NCBI GenBank assembly: GCA_018711685.1
Contig: DVHZ01000137.1
Span: 41,912-105,911, forward strand
From: Candidatus Excrementavichristensenella intestinipullorum
Lineage (GTDB): Bacteria; Bacillota; Clostridia; Christensenellales; Aristaeellaceae
Direction: 5' to 3'
DNA: 64,000 bases
Below, piece by piece: positions 35,258-44,764 of the stretch. Position numbers and translations under genes: made by a program. The notes beneath the pieces were generated by a model, which saw only the letters and a list, made by a program, of their open reading frames with translations, was not told the origin of the DNA and did no database searches. The first letter of the stretch is position 1; each line of letters starts with the position of its first letter.

Positions 35258-35998
35258 ATGGCAGTCATTTCCATGAAGCAGCTGCTGGAGGCTGGCGTAC
35301 ATTTCGGCCACCAGACCCGTCGCTGGAACCCCAAGATGGCCCAGTACATCTTCACCGAGCGCAACGGCATCTACATCATCGACCTGCAGAAGACGGTGCG
35401 CAAGATCGACGAGGCCTACCTGTTCGTGCGGGATCTGGCCCTGGAGAACAAGTCCATCCTGTTCGTGGGCACCAAGAAGCAGGCCCAGGAATCGGTGGAG
35501 AGCGAGGCCAAGCGCTGCAACATGTTCTACGTGAACAACCGCTGGCTGGGCGGCACCCTGACCAACTTCCGCACCATCCGCACCCGGATCGACCGGCTCA
35601 ACGCCATCGACAACATGGAGAAGAACGGCTCCTTCGAGGTGCTGCCCAAGAAGGAAGTCATCAAGCTGTGCGCCGAGCGGGAAAAGCTGGAGAAGAACCT
35701 GGGCGGCATCCGGGAGATGAAGAAGCTGCCCGGCGCCCTGTTCGTGGTGGACCCCCGCAAGGAGCGCATCGCCGTGGCCGAGGCCCGCATTCTGGGCATT
35801 CCCATCGTGGCCATCGTGGACACCAACTGCGACCCCGACGAGATCGACTACGTGATCCCCGGCAATGACGACGCCATCCGCGCCGTGAAGCTGATCGCGG
35901 GCAAGATGGCCGACGCCGTGCTGGAAGGCCGTCAGGGCGAGCAGGCCGGCGAGGCCGCCGAGGCCCCGGCGGAGGCCCCGGAAGCCGCCGCGGAATAA
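35258..35998 (+). CDS. rpsB: 30S ribosomal protein S2
   Basis: 246 residues from ATG 35258, with GAGGAGGG upstream. The protein starts [27 protein letters not shown] and contains [24 protein letters not shown], both diagnostic of S2. The C-terminus carries an acidic Ala/Glu/Pro tail (about residues 230-246). It is followed by tsf as in most bacteria. Confidence 0.98.
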   Translation: MAVISMKQLLEAGVHFGHQTRRWNPKMAQYIFTERNGIYIIDLQKTVRKIDEAYLFVRDLALENKSILFVGTKKQAQESVESEAKRCNMFYVNNRWLGGTLTNFRTIRTRIDRLNAIDNMEKNGSFEVLPKKEVIKLCAEREKLEKNLGGIREMKKLPGALFVVDPRKERIAVAEARILGIPIVAIVDTNCDPDEIDYVIPGNDDAIRAVKLIAGKMADAVLEGRQGEQAGEAAEAPAEAPEAAAE

Positions 35999-36030
35999 CG
36001 CATTTTATCCCGACAGGAGGAGAATAGAGT

Positions 36031-36957
36031 ATGGAAATTAGCGCCAAAGTGGTTATGGAGCTGCGCGGCCGCACCGGCGCGGGCATGATGGATTGCAAAA
36101 AGGCCCTGGCCGCCGTGGACGGCGACATCGAAAAGGCCATCGATTACCTGCGCGAAAAGGGCCTGGCCGCCGCCGCCAAGAAGCAGAGCCGCATTGCCGC
36201 CGAGGGCCTGGTCGCCAGCTACGTGTGCAAGAAGTGCAACACCGGCGCCCTGGTGGAGATCAACTGCGAGACCGACTTCGTGGCCAAGACCGACGAGTTC
36301 AAGCAGCTGTGCCAGGACATCGCCGAGCAGATCGTGCTCAACGATCCCGCCGACGTGGAAGCGCTGCTGGCCCAGAAGTTCATCAAGGACGAGAGCATGA
36401 CCGTGGAAGGCCTGATCACCAGCAAGGTGGCCAAGATCGGCGAGAAGATCACCGTGCGCCGCTTCGCCCGATACGCCGCCGGCGACGGCCTGGTGGACAG
36501 CTACATCCACATGGGCGGCAAGGTGGGCGTGCTGGTTGAGGCCAGCGGCCTGCCCGAGAGCGACAGCGTGAACGAGGTGCTCCACGACGTGGCCCTGCAG
36601 ATCGCCGCCGCTTCCCCCGTGGCCCCCGAGTACGTCACCCGGGACCAGGTGGACCCCGCCCACCTGGAGCACGAGAAGGAAATCCTCATTGCCCAGGCCC
36701 GCAACGAGGGCAAGCCCGAAGCCATCATCGAGAAGATGGTCCAGGGCCGCATCGTGAAGTTCTACAAGGACGTGTGCCTGATGGAGCAGCTGTTCGTCAA
36801 GGATGGCGACATGAATGTGGGCCAGATGGTGGACAAGAAGGCCAAGGGCCTGAAGATCGTGGCCTTCACCCGCTACAAGATGGGCGACGGCCTGGAGAAG
36901 AAGGTCAACGACCTGGCCGCCGAGGTGGCCGAGCAGACTGGCGCGCTGAAGAAGTAA
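36031..36957 (+). CDS. tsf: Elongation factor Ts
   Basis: 308 residues. It starts with the UBA-type domain [38 protein letters not shown] and shows the core signature [14 protein letters not shown] and later [16 protein letters not shown]-Ts recycles EF-Tu by nucleotide exchange. It is in an operon with rpsB, with AGGAGG before the ATG, and a strong terminator follows. Confidence 0.98.
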   Translation: MEISAKVVMELRGRTGAGMMDCKKALAAVDGDIEKAIDYLREKGLAAAAKKQSRIAAEGLVASYVCKKCNTGALVEINCETDFVAKTDEFKQLCQDIAEQIVLNDPADVEALLAQKFIKDESMTVEGLITSKVAKIGEKITVRRFARYAAGDGLVDSYIHMGGKVGVLVEASGLPESDSVNEVLHDVALQIAAASPVAPEYVTRDQVDPAHLEHEKEILIAQARNEGKPEAIIEKMVQGRIVKFYKDVCLMEQLFVKDGDMNVGQMVDKKAKGLKIVAFTRYKMGDGLEKKVNDLAAEVAEQTGALKK

Positions 36958-36969
36958 ACCGCTTTTGCG

Positions 36970-36998
36970 AGGGGGAACGCCCAGGCGTTCCCCTTTTT
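36970..36998 (+). terminator. Terminator of rpsB-tsf
   Basis: GGGGAACGCC/GGCGTTCCCC (36972-36993), loop of two bases, followed by TTTTT. pyrH therefore may need its own promoter or readthrough. Confidence 0.85.
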
Positions 36999-37029
36999 CC
37001 TGTCAAAAAATACGAGAGGAGCCCATGTC

Positions 37030-37740
37030 ATGGCCATATACCGGCGCATCATACTCAAGCTGTCAGGAGAAACCCTCTCCCCTCTGTCCGGCGGAGCCTG
37101 CTACGACCCGGACCGGGTGGCTCAAGCCGCAGACATGCTGGTGAAGCTCACCGGCATGGGCGTGCAGGCCGGCGTGGTGCTGGGTGGCGGCAACATCTGG
37201 CGGGGCCGGTTCAGCCGGGACATGAACCCGGTGAACGCCGATCAGATGGGCATGCTGGCCACGGTGATGAACGCCCTGTGCCTCCAGGACGCCCTGGAGC
37301 GGCGGGGCATCAACTGCGTGGCCTTTTCCGCCCAGGAGATGAACCGCTTTACCCGGCTGTACACCGCCCGGGAGGCGGACCGGTGCCTGGCGGAAGGGGG
37401 CGTGGCCCTGTTGTCCGGGGGCACGGGCAACCCCTTCTTCACCACCGATACCGGCGCCGCCCTGCGGGCGGCGGAGCTGGGGGCAGACGCGGTGTTCAAG
37501 GGCACCACCGTGGACGGGGTATACGACAGCGACCCCCGGACCAACCCCAATGCCCGGCTGCTCACCGATATAACCTACGCCCAGTGCATCCGCCAGGGCC
37601 TCAAGGTGATGGACGCCACCGCCTTTCAGCTGTGCATGGAGCGGGGCGTCAAGGCCATCCGGGTGTTCTCCATGGACGATTTGAACAACGTGCTGCGGGT
37701 AGCTGCGGGAGAGAATATCGGCTCCCTGGTCCACGCCTAA
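37030..37740 (+). CDS. pyrH: UMP kinase
   Basis: 236 residues. The amino-acid-kinase fold shows YRRIILKLSGETL, GVVLGGGNIWRG and TDTGAALRAAELGADAVFKGTTVDGVYDSDP. It makes UDP from UMP. ATG 37030 follows AGAGGAG; an ATG five bases upstream is out of frame. frr (ribosome recycling factor), which usually follows pyrH, is absent; the next gene is convergent. Confidence 0.97.
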   Translation: MAIYRRIILKLSGETLSPLSGGACYDPDRVAQAADMLVKLTGMGVQAGVVLGGGNIWRGRFSRDMNPVNADQMGMLATVMNALCLQDALERRGINCVAFSAQEMNRFTRLYTAREADRCLAEGGVALLSGGTGNPFFTTDTGAALRAAELGADAVFKGTTVDGVYDSDPRTNPNARLLTDITYAQCIRQGLKVMDATAFQLCMERGVKAIRVFSMDDLNNVLRVAAGENIGSLVHA

Positions 37741-37820
37741 ATCCGCCGGAGCGAATCTGGACGCCCCAGTCCGCGCCGCTGGCCCGCCTCAGGGCAGGCT
37801 CCCTTCCCCAGACGAATAGC

Positions 37821-37852
37821 CGTCCCCCTGGATTTTGGAATCCAGGGGGACG
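37821..37852. terminator. Perfect 14-bp hairpin after pyrH
   Basis: CGTCCCCCTGGATT pairs fully with AATCCAGGGGGACG around TTGG. There is no T-run, so it may be a Rho-linked or bidirectional stop. Together with the next terminator it fills the 251-base convergent gap 37741-37991, where I see no gene. Confidence 0.6.
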
Positions 37853-37934
37853 CTGCGTAGAAAAGGTCAATCCGCGCCTGGGGGATAGAAAATGGGAACC
37901 TCCGCCTTGGGGGAAGTGGAGAACCGCCTCGGGC

Positions 37935-37969
37935 AAAAAAGCGGCCCTTGCCGGGATAAGGCAAGGGCC
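37935..37969 (-). terminator. Terminator of the HyuA-type operon
   Basis: GGCCCTTGCC (37943-37952) pairs with GGCAAGGGCC (37960-37969). On the minus strand CGC and six T residues follow (37940-37935). Confidence 0.85.
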
Positions 37970-37991
37970 ATTGAAGCAGCGGACAGGAATG

Positions 37992-39542
37992 TTAGGCCAG
38001 GTCCCCGGCAGCCTTGATCTTGACCCGGCAGGTGTTGCCGGGGTAGTAGGCCAGGGGCACGTCTTCCACGTCGATGATTTCCACCGTTTCCTCCACCGCG
38101 CCGGCAGCCACGGCCAGGGCTACGGCCTGCCTGCGCGCCTCCTCCAGCGCCTTTTCCCGGGGAATTTCGTTGTAATCCACCAGGTGCTCGTAGACGCCGG
38201 ACACCTTGGAGATGGCCGAGCCGATGGCGTTGGCCACGCCGAAGTGCTGAGGCAGCGCCACCTGCCGGGCGCCCGCCAGGCGCTCGGGCACCACGATGGA
38301 GCCGCCGCCCACCAGGATCACGTCCACCGGGTCGCTGGACAGCTTCATGGCGTCCAAAGCATCCTCGATCAGGGTGCGGATGGCGTCCAGGGCCTTGCAG
38401 GCCAGGTCCTCGCCGATGTGGGCCACCTTGGCCTTATCCCCCAAATCCGCCATGCCCAGGCGCACGGCGATGTCGGTGGCGGTGAGGGTATCGCCGCCGA
38501 ACACCAGCGCCTTTTCGGTGATGCGGTAGCCCACGCTGTCCGGGCCCACGGTGACGCTGCCATCGGGGTGCTGGCGCACGATGGAGCCGCCGCCCAAGCC
38601 GATGGAGATCACGTCGGGCATACGGAAGTTGGTGCGCACGCCGCCGATGGTCACCGCCACGCTGGACTCCCGGGGGAAGCCGTTCTGGATGACGCCCAGA
38701 TCGGTGGTGGTGCCGCCCACGTCGATGACCAGGGCGTTTTCCAAATGACTCAAGTAGCTGGCGCCCCGGATGGAGTTGGTGGGGCCGCAGGCGATGGTGA
38801 GGATGGGGTAGCGCCGGGCGAAGTCCACGGTCATCAGGGTGCCGTCGTTCTGGGACAAGTACACCTGGGCGTTGGTCACCCCTTCGGCGGCCAAGGAGCG
38901 GGCGAAGCCCTCGGTGAAGGAGTTGGCCACCTTGTAGAGCGCGGCGTTGAGGATGGTGGCGTTTTCCCGCTCGATGAGGCCCATGGAGCCGATCTCGCTG
39001 GAGATGGATATGTGGACGTCCTCCCCCATCACCTCCCGGCACAGCCGGGCGGCGGCCAGTTCGTGGTCGTTGCGCACGGTGGAGAACACACAGGAGATGG
39101 CCACCGAGCGCACCTTGCCCCGCAGCCCCTCAAAGAAGGCCCGGGCCGCTTCCTGGTCGAAGGGAGCCAATTCCTTGCCGTCGTACTCGAAGCCGCCGCC
39201 CACGATGACGCTGTCCACCGCGATTTTTTTCAGGTCCTCGGCCCAGTCCACCATGGGGGGAATGCCCACCGTGGCGGGAGCGCCGATGCGCATGACCCCA
39301 ATGGGGGCCAGGTTTTTGCGCTCCACGATGGCGTTGGTACACTGGGTGGTGCCCAGCATGGCCTGGCCGATGGCCTTGGGGTCCACGCCGGACTGGCGGA
39401 TGACGCCCCGCATGGCGTCCACGATGCCGTCGTATACGTCGGAAGTGGTGTGGCGCTTGACCTCAGCCACCACGTTGAAATTTTCATCGATCAGCACCGC
39501 GTCGGTATTGGTGCCGCCTACGTCAATGCCCAGCTTGTACAT
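37992..39542 (-). CDS. Hydantoinase/oxoprolinase family ATP-dependent enzyme (HyuA-like)
   Basis: 516 residues from ATG 39542, which overlaps the DUF917 stop by one base. The actin-like ATPase motifs are MYKLGIDVGGTNTDAVLIDE, TTQCTNAIVERKNLAPIGVMRIG, and ALVIDVGGTTTDLGVIQNG in the middle. A C-terminal glycine-rich DVILVGGGSIVVPERL completes the fold. The family hydrolyses cyclic amides such as hydantoin or 5-oxoproline with ATP. Together with DUF917, an NCS1 permease and PucR this suggests use of a purine- or pyrimidine-related ring compound. Confidence 0.92.
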   Translation of the reverse strand: MYKLGIDVGGTNTDAVLIDENFNVVAEVKRHTTSDVYDGIVDAMRGVIRQSGVDPKAIGQAMLGTTQCTNAIVERKNLAPIGVMRIGAPATVGIPPMVDWAEDLKKIAVDSVIVGGGFEYDGKELAPFDQEAARAFFEGLRGKVRSVAISCVFSTVRNDHELAAARLCREVMGEDVHISISSEIGSMGLIERENATILNAALYKVANSFTEGFARSLAAEGVTNAQVYLSQNDGTLMTVDFARRYPILTIACGPTNSIRGASYLSHLENALVIDVGGTTTDLGVIQNGFPRESSVAVTIGGVRTNFRMPDVISIGLGGGSIVRQHPDGSVTVGPDSVGYRITEKALVFGGDTLTATDIAVRLGMADLGDKAKVAHIGEDLACKALDAIRTLIEDALDAMKLSSDPVDVILVGGGSIVVPERLAGARQVALPQHFGVANAIGSAISKVSGVYEHLVDYNEIPREKALEEARRQAVALAVAAGAVEETVEIIDVEDVPLAYYPGNTCRVKIKAAGDLA

Positions 39543-40636
39543 CAGTCCTTCCCTCCCTTGCAGCGCTCCTCCAGGGGAATGTAGTCGGTGTCGCAGCCGA
39601 AATAGCGGGGGCCCACCAGGGCGATGCCCTCGGGACTGCGCCACAGGGGGAAGCACTTGAGGCCTACCGCCATGACCCGCTTGCCGTACTTCAGCGCGTC
39701 GGTGGGCACCGGCACGAAGGTCTCCACGTCCACCAGACAGATCAGGTCCGGGGTGGTGGCCACGATCCGGCCCTCCACGGTGCAGGTCAGGTTCTCGTTC
39801 TGGAATTCCACAAAGGCGCTGCGGCCCTTGTCCTCCTGGATGCCCTCCAGCACCACTTTGCCGAAGTTGAAGGCGCCCCGGGTCTCCCGCAGCACGTCGC
39901 AGATCTTGCCCTTGAACAGCTTGAAGCCCTCGGTGAAGGAGAGGAACGCCTCTTCCGGGGTCATGCCCTGGACCTGCTTCACCTGGCGGATGGCCGCGCC
40001 CAGCTTCTGGCTGCGGGTGACGATGCCGCACACCCCGTATTTCTTCATCACCGCCCCCTCCATGGGATACAGGGACACCGACACCGACCCGCCGCAGCTC
40101 ATGGTCACTGCCCGGGCCAGTTCCTCGGTCCACTTATTGGTGATGGTGCGGAAGATGGCCGAATTGCCCTTCTCGTCGGTGAGGGCCATGGGGGTGGCGG
40201 ATACGCCGCCGATGGTGAAGGTGACCATTTGCAGTTCGGGGAAGGCCCGGCCCATGCCGTCCACGTCCACCAGGGGCAGCCCCAGCCGGGCCGCCGCCGC
40301 GATGGGCAGCATGGAGTTCACGCCGCCCGCCTCAATGGGCATGAAGGCGTAGATGGGCTTGCCGAAAAACTGGCTCACCGTGTCGTACAGCGTCTTGTAT
40401 TCGCCGCCGCCGATGGCCTTTTCGCCCAGGATGGTGGGCGCACCCATCATGGCGATGGGCACCACCAGGGCGTCGTCGGGCACTTCCTGGGGGTCCAGCA
40501 GGGTCACAGGGCCGCATTCCTTTAAAGCGCCCATGGCTACCAGCTTGCCGATATAGGGGTCTCCGCCGCCTCCCGCGCCCAGCAGGGCCGCGCCCAGGGC
40601 GATGTCCTCCACCTCGGCGATACCGATCTTGCGCAA
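39542..40636 (-). CDS. DUF917 family protein
   Basis: 364 residues. It starts IGIAEVEDIALGAALLGAGGGGDPYIGKL and has PIEAGGVNSMLPIAAAARLGLPLVDVDGMGRAFPELQM, both typical of DUF917. The family is regularly coupled to HyuA-like proteins, sometimes as a fused or stand-alone subunit; its exact reaction is not established. It probably acts in complex with the HyuA-like protein encoded next. Confidence 0.9.
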   Translation of the reverse strand: MRKIGIAEVEDIALGAALLGAGGGGDPYIGKLVAMGALKECGPVTLLDPQEVPDDALVVPIAMMGAPTILGEKAIGGGEYKTLYDTVSQFFGKPIYAFMPIEAGGVNSMLPIAAAARLGLPLVDVDGMGRAFPELQMVTFTIGGVSATPMALTDEKGNSAIFRTITNKWTEELARAVTMSCGGSVSVSLYPMEGAVMKKYGVCGIVTRSQKLGAAIRQVKQVQGMTPEEAFLSFTEGFKLFKGKICDVLRETRGAFNFGKVVLEGIQEDKGRSAFVEFQNENLTCTVEGRIVATTPDLICLVDVETFVPVPTDALKYGKRVMAVGLKCFPLWRSPEGIALVGPRYFGCDTDYIPLEERCKGGKD

Positions 40637-40684
40637 TGTTCTTCACTCCTCGTCTCTAGAAAATGGTTCCTGAACGCCAGTATG

Positions 40685-40712
40685 CCCCGCCCCGCCTGGA
40701 AGCGGAGCGGGG
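40685..40712. terminator. Nested G+C-rich hairpin between DUF917 gene and permease gene
   Basis: CCCCGC/GCGGGG encloses CCGC/GCGG with loop CTGGAA. No T-run. It may trim or stabilise the transcript between the permease and DUF917 genes rather than end it. Confidence 0.35.
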
Positions 40713-40725
40713 GAGCGGAATCAAA

Positions 40726-42027
40726 CTATTTGTCCGGCATGGCTTTGGCCAGCAGGCAATACAGGATCATGGAGACCACGATACCGTTTATCGGCCCCAC
40801 GAAGAAGGGCAGGTTCAACCAGCTCACCCCCGCCAGGGCAGGGAAGGAGGCGAAGGTGCCGCCGGTGATGCAGGCCACCAGCGCTCCCACCAGGAAGGAG
40901 ATGACCCCCGGCGCCCGGAAGCCGTCCCGGATGGCGAAGTTCTCCTTGCGGCCACGGCCCATAATCCAGTAGTTGGCGATGATCACTCCGGCCAGGGGCG
41001 GAATCAGGGCGGACATCAGGGACAGGAAGGCCTGGAACCGGTCCAGCAGGCCCACCGCCGCCAGGATGGTGCCCACGCCGCCGGCGATGGCGGTGGTGAT
41101 GGTAAACCGGCTCTCGTCAAAGCCCAGCAAATTGCTCAGGGCCAGACCGCCGGAATAGGCGTTGGTCACGTTGGTGGTCCAGGTAGCTAGCACCAGGGCC
41201 AGCAGCCCCACGAAGGGCACTCCCAGTCCGGCCAGGATGGCGGAAATGTCGTACTGGCCGGTGACGATGGACATCACCGCGCCCATGAGCAGCATGAACA
41301 GTCCCGCCGGAATGACGCCCACGATGGAGGATTTCACCACGTCGGCCCGGCTCTTGGCGAAGCGGCAATAGTCCGCCGAAATGACGCCGCCCAGGGCGAA
41401 GGAGGCCACCACCATGGAGATGCCGAACACCATGCCCGCCGATTGCTCCGGGGCGTAGGCCGCCATGCGGGCCGCGCCGTCGTTCTGGGCCAATCCGGCG
41501 ATGACGCCGTACAGGCACACTACCACCAGCAGGGGCACCGCGATGTAGTTGAGCCATTTGAGGCCCTTAAAGCCGGAGCAGGCGGTGGCCAGCATGATGG
41601 CGCCCCACACCAGGGAGCAGGGCCAGGCCGGAATGGACGCCCCTGTGGCGCTGCTGAGCATGGAGGCGAAGGCCACGCCGCAGGTGGCCGACTGAATGCC
41701 GAACCAGCCGATGCAGGCGATGGCCAGCAAGGTGCTGATGACGTACTGGGCGCCCTTTTCCCCCAGGGCCCCCGAGGCCATCACCGAAACGGGCAGGCTG
41801 GTATCGCAGGCCTGCATGCCGATGAAGATCATGTAGGCGCAGATCAGGCCGTAGCCCAGCAGGATGGACCAAATGATCTGGGCGATGGACAGACCGCTGC
41901 CCGACAGTACCCCGCCGATCATCAGGCAGGGCACGCAAATCATTCCCCCCGCCCATACTGCGGCGATGGAAAGCCAGCTCTGCCGCTGTTCGGGCTTGAC
42001 CTCGAATCCGGTTTGCTTATTGGACAT
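40726..42027 (-). CDS. NCS1 family nucleobase/cytosine-type permease
   Basis: 433 residues from ATG 42027 (GGAGGGG upstream), about twelve membrane segments. The start QSWLSIAAVWAGGMICVPCLMIGGVLSGSG and the central GVISADYCRFAKSRADV match the CodB-type NCS1 family, which takes up cytosine, purines, hydantoins or allantoin with a cation. Position in a PucR-controlled catabolic operon points to a nucleobase or hydantoin as substrate. Longer in-frame sequence upstream runs through the repeat array and is not used. Confidence 0.92.
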   Translation of the reverse strand: MSNKQTGFEVKPEQRQSWLSIAAVWAGGMICVPCLMIGGVLSGSGLSIAQIIWSILLGYGLICAYMIFIGMQACDTSLPVSVMASGALGEKGAQYVISTLLAIACIGWFGIQSATCGVAFASMLSSATGASIPAWPCSLVWGAIMLATACSGFKGLKWLNYIAVPLLVVVCLYGVIAGLAQNDGAARMAAYAPEQSAGMVFGISMVVASFALGGVISADYCRFAKSRADVVKSSIVGVIPAGLFMLLMGAVMSIVTGQYDISAILAGLGVPFVGLLALVLATWTTNVTNAYSGGLALSNLLGFDESRFTITTAIAGGVGTILAAVGLLDRFQAFLSLMSALIPPLAGVIIANYWIMGRGRKENFAIRDGFRAPGVISFLVGALVACITGGTFASFPALAGVSWLNLPFFVGPINGIVVSMILYCLLAKAMPDK

Positions 42028-42252
42028 ACCGTATCCCCTCCTTATCAGGCAAAAGAGCGCTCCCCCGCGCTCCTTTGACCAACAGAATGGGATAACTATA
42101 CAAAATTCGAGCCCTTTCGTCATTATGCTCCGGGCAAAAGATTCCGCCCGTCTTTTGTCCTTTTGGACAAAAGACGCCGCCCAGGTGGGCCTGGAGGGGC
42201 CAGGGCCTGCGGACCTCTGGCGGACGCGCCGGAGCCGCACCGCCTCCCGCCG

Positions 42253-42400
42253 CCGGGAAACGGGCGATAAGCCGGGAGCGGCCCCTATCTTCCGACGCCG
42301 GGAAATAGATGATAGCCCCGAGCGCACCCCATCTTCCGACGCCGGGACATGGGCGATAGCCCGTGAGCGGACCTATCTTTCGCCGCCGGAACATGGGCAG
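42253..42400. repeat. Tandem array of about 3.3 copies of a 44-45 base unit
   Basis: Units at 42253-42297, 42298-42341 and 42342-42385 and a partial one at 42386-42400. Each starts CCGGGAAA or CCGGGACA and contains GATA or GATAG, then TATCTTCCGACG or a close variant. Within a unit GATAG and CTATC form an inverted half-site pair about 13 bases apart. The array fills the middle of the 412-base gap 42028-42439 between the pucR-type gene and the permease gene; I see no gene in the rest of the gap. Candidate binding sites for PucR or TetR. Confidence 0.75.
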
Positions 42401-42439
42401 GTGAACCGCCGCGCCCGCCGCCGGGCCGGGCACGCAAGG

Positions 42440-43993
42440 CTATTGGCCCAGCAGCCGCCGCAGGGCCGCCGCCTGGTACAGCGCCGCAGCCTCGGGCATT
42501 CGGCCCGGGGGACAGCCCAGCTTTTCCGTGAGCCGGGCCAGCCGGTACTTGATGGTGTTCTTGTGCAGGTACATCAGCTGGGCGGTGCGGCTCACTTCCA
42601 TGTCCGCGTCCAGCAGGTACACCTCCAGGGTGCGCAGCAGTTCCCCGTCCTCCCGGATGGGGGCCAGCACCCCCAGGCAGGCGCCGGTCTGCCCCTCCCC
42701 CTGGGCCAGGATGCCGCTTATCTGCCCGGCGAAGCGGGCCTGCTCCAGGGTGAGGGCCTGGCGGCCGGGCCACAGCCGGGCGGCGGTCTCGCCGTGGCGG
42801 CAGAAGGTCAGGTAGGCGGAGCGGGCGTCGGCGGTGGTCAGGCTAAAGTGGTTCAAAAACAGTTGGGCCTTGAGCTGCGCCCGGTCCAGGGCCTCCAGCA
42901 GGGAGCGCACCAGCAGGGGCGCGTTCTGGCCCAGGCCCTCGTCCTCCAGGAAGAGGATCACGTCTTGCTCGTAGGGACCCGCCAGAACGGTGCGGCATTG
43001 GGGCCTGACCACCTCTCGGGCCAATTCGGCCAGGCGCTGCTGAATGCCCTCCGCCTCGGGGGCGGGGCGCAGCACCCACATGGTGTGGATGGCGGACACG
43101 TCTATGCCGAACAGCCTGGCCAGCCGCTGCATCTTCACCGGTTCGTCCCCCAGGATGGCCCGGATGAGCTCGGGAATGCCCGCCTCCCCGTGGCGCTCGC
43201 TCCAGATATTCACGAATAGCCGTACCGTCTCCACGCATTGACGGGCGGTCTCCTGGGAGAGCCCCTCCTGGGGCTCCTGGACCAACAGATTCATCCCGGG
43301 CCCCCGGTCACCCTGGATGGCAGCCCGGCGGATGCCCGCCCCCTCCCCCGCCGCCCGGTAGCGGGCGATGATCTCCCCGCTGGCGTCGGGCTGGGCGCTG
43401 GGCCAGCTGGCCAGGTTTAGGGTATTCCAGTAGGCGTCGGTGAGCAGTAGGGTGGCGTGGGTGCGGTCGCTGAGCAGCCGCAGCAGCGCGTCCATGCTGC
43501 GGCGCTGGGGGCTGAGCCGGGCCACCTGCTCCAGCACGTCGGGCAGAAAGTAATCGTCGCTGGTGCGGTCCCGCTGGATGGCCTCCACCACCTCGGTGAT
43601 CACCTCGCTGTAGCGCAGGGTCTTGTCGTTTTCCGGCATGAGGATCAGGGCAAAGTCCAGCTGGTCGGCCAGATCGATCAGCCGCTGGTCCACCCGGGGC
43701 AAAAAGATGCCCACGTAGTACAGGATCATGCCCACCTCCCCCACCATGTGGCTCATGCGGATGGCGTTGAGCTGGGCCTCCACGTCGTCCTTGATGCCGG
43801 TAAAGCCGGTGATCACCAGTTCGCTGCCCCGAAACTCGATGGTGTGGAACAGCTCCTCCAGCAGGGGCGTGGGCTGGGCGTACTCCAGCACCGATACCGA
43901 GGTGACCGTTTGAGACAGCCCGCCCTGCCCCCCGATGACCTTGGCCCGGCGCATACTGGGCAGCTGCAAAACCTGGGCAATGGTGACGCTCAT
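42440..43993 (-). CDS. PucR family transcriptional regulator
   Basis: 517 residues. The N-terminal PucR domain is visible ([39 protein letters not shown]) and the C-terminal helix-turn-helix ([38 protein letters not shown], about residues 450-490). In Bacillus PucR controls purine catabolism, responding to ring-opened purines. It is translationally coupled to the upstream TetR gene (ATGA) and probably activates the permease-DUF917-HyuA genes. The start at 43993 is set by the overlap and the domain start. Confidence 0.93.
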   Translation of the reverse strand: MSVTIAQVLQLPSMRRAKVIGGQGGLSQTVTSVSVLEYAQPTPLLEELFHTIEFRGSELVITGFTGIKDDVEAQLNAIRMSHMVGEVGMILYYVGIFLPRVDQRLIDLADQLDFALILMPENDKTLRYSEVITEVVEAIQRDRTSDDYFLPDVLEQVARLSPQRRSMDALLRLLSDRTHATLLLTDAYWNTLNLASWPSAQPDASGEIIARYRAAGEGAGIRRAAIQGDRGPGMNLLVQEPQEGLSQETARQCVETVRLFVNIWSERHGEAGIPELIRAILGDEPVKMQRLARLFGIDVSAIHTMWVLRPAPEAEGIQQRLAELAREVVRPQCRTVLAGPYEQDVILFLEDEGLGQNAPLLVRSLLEALDRAQLKAQLFLNHFSLTTADARSAYLTFCRHGETAARLWPGRQALTLEQARFAGQISGILAQGEGQTGACLGVLAPIREDGELLRTLEVYLLDADMEVSRTAQLMYLHKNTIKYRLARLTEKLGCPPGRMPEAAALYQAAALRRLLGQ

Positions 43994-44586
43994 GGCGTTC
44001 CCCCTTCCTCCTCCAGCAGGGAGCCGAATCCCCGCATCATCAGCCCCTGGGAAGCCCGGGCCAGTTCCTCCACGCTGGTGCGCATCCCCCCGTCCAGCCA
44101 CTTGCGCAAAAGCCCGATGCACCCGGCGCTGATGAAGGCGTAAAAGTATTCCAGCTTGCTGGCCGGTATGGCGGGAAAGTGGGCGGCGTGGACGTTCAGG
44201 CACTTTTCCCAGCCCAGGTCCAGCACCCGGGCGGCAAAATCGGTGTCCCCGTAGGGGCCCAGGATCACCGCGCAGATGTCCGCGTTGTCCTTGACGCAGC
44301 GGAAGATGGCCGTGGAGATCTCAAGCTGCATGTCCATGCCTGCCTCCGCCTGCTGCAAGGGCTCCAGCGCCCGCTGAAAGTCGGTCATCATCTCCTGCTC
44401 CAGCTTGTCCCGCAGGTCGTAAATATCGGTATAGTGGGCGTAAAAGGTACCCCGGTTGATCCCCGCCCGCTGGCATAATTCCTTCACGGAGATGCGCTCA
44501 ATGCTCATCTTGCCGATCATGTCGGTAAAGGCCCTGCGGATGAGCATCTTGGTCACCCGCACCCGGTGGTCCCCCGCTTTGGCCAT
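43990..44586 (-). CDS. TetR/AcrR family transcriptional regulator
   Basis: 198 residues from ATG 44586; an ATG six bases upstream is too close to the AAAGGGA ribosome site. The DNA-binding region reads RRAFTDMIGKMSIERISVKELCQRAGINRGTFYAHYTDIYDLRDKLEQEM. The C-terminal part (YFYAFISAGCIGLLRKWLDGG) is the common ligand domain of the DhaS-like group. It is the first gene of the leftward regulatory unit, beside a palindrome at 44605-44614, and may control itself and the divergent epimerase. Confidence 0.92.
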   Translation of the reverse strand: MAKAGDHRVRVTKMLIRRAFTDMIGKMSIERISVKELCQRAGINRGTFYAHYTDIYDLRDKLEQEMMTDFQRALEPLQQAEAGMDMQLEISTAIFRCVKDNADICAVILGPYGDTDFAARVLDLGWEKCLNVHAAHFPAIPASKLEYFYAFISAGCIGLLRKWLDGGMRTSVEELARASQGLMMRGFGSLLEEEGGTP

Positions 44587-44604
44587 GGCCATCGTCCCTT
44601 TCTG

Positions 44605-44714
44605 ACAATATTGTGGTTTTTAAGCCCTCTGAACAGATAATGTTGGTTTTGTCGGGCAACGTGCAGGGCCCCGGCCATCTGTCCATGGTTTCCAGACGCC
44701 AAATCCATTATAAT
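44605..44714. promoter_or_regulatory. Divergent control region with palindrome and -10 box
   Basis: The 10-base palindrome ACAATATTGT (44605-44614) lies 20 bases upstream of the tetR-type start and is a plausible operator. On the plus strand a perfect TATAAT (44709-44714) gives a likely -10 for the epimerase gene; no good -35 is seen, so an activator may be needed. Confidence 0.45.
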
Positions 44715-44764
44715 ACAGAGTGCAAGGAAAAACAACAGCGTGTCCAAAAACGGAGGCGATGGCG

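Noticed and set aside
36774-39584. A 936-codon plus-strand open frame across tsf, pyrH and the HyuA-type gene
   Set aside because: It crosses two real genes, two terminators and a convergent gene; composition is Gly/His/Arg-rich and matches no family.
42253-42400. CRISPR array
   Set aside because: The units are contiguous 44-45 base tandem copies with no unique spacers, and no cas gene is near.
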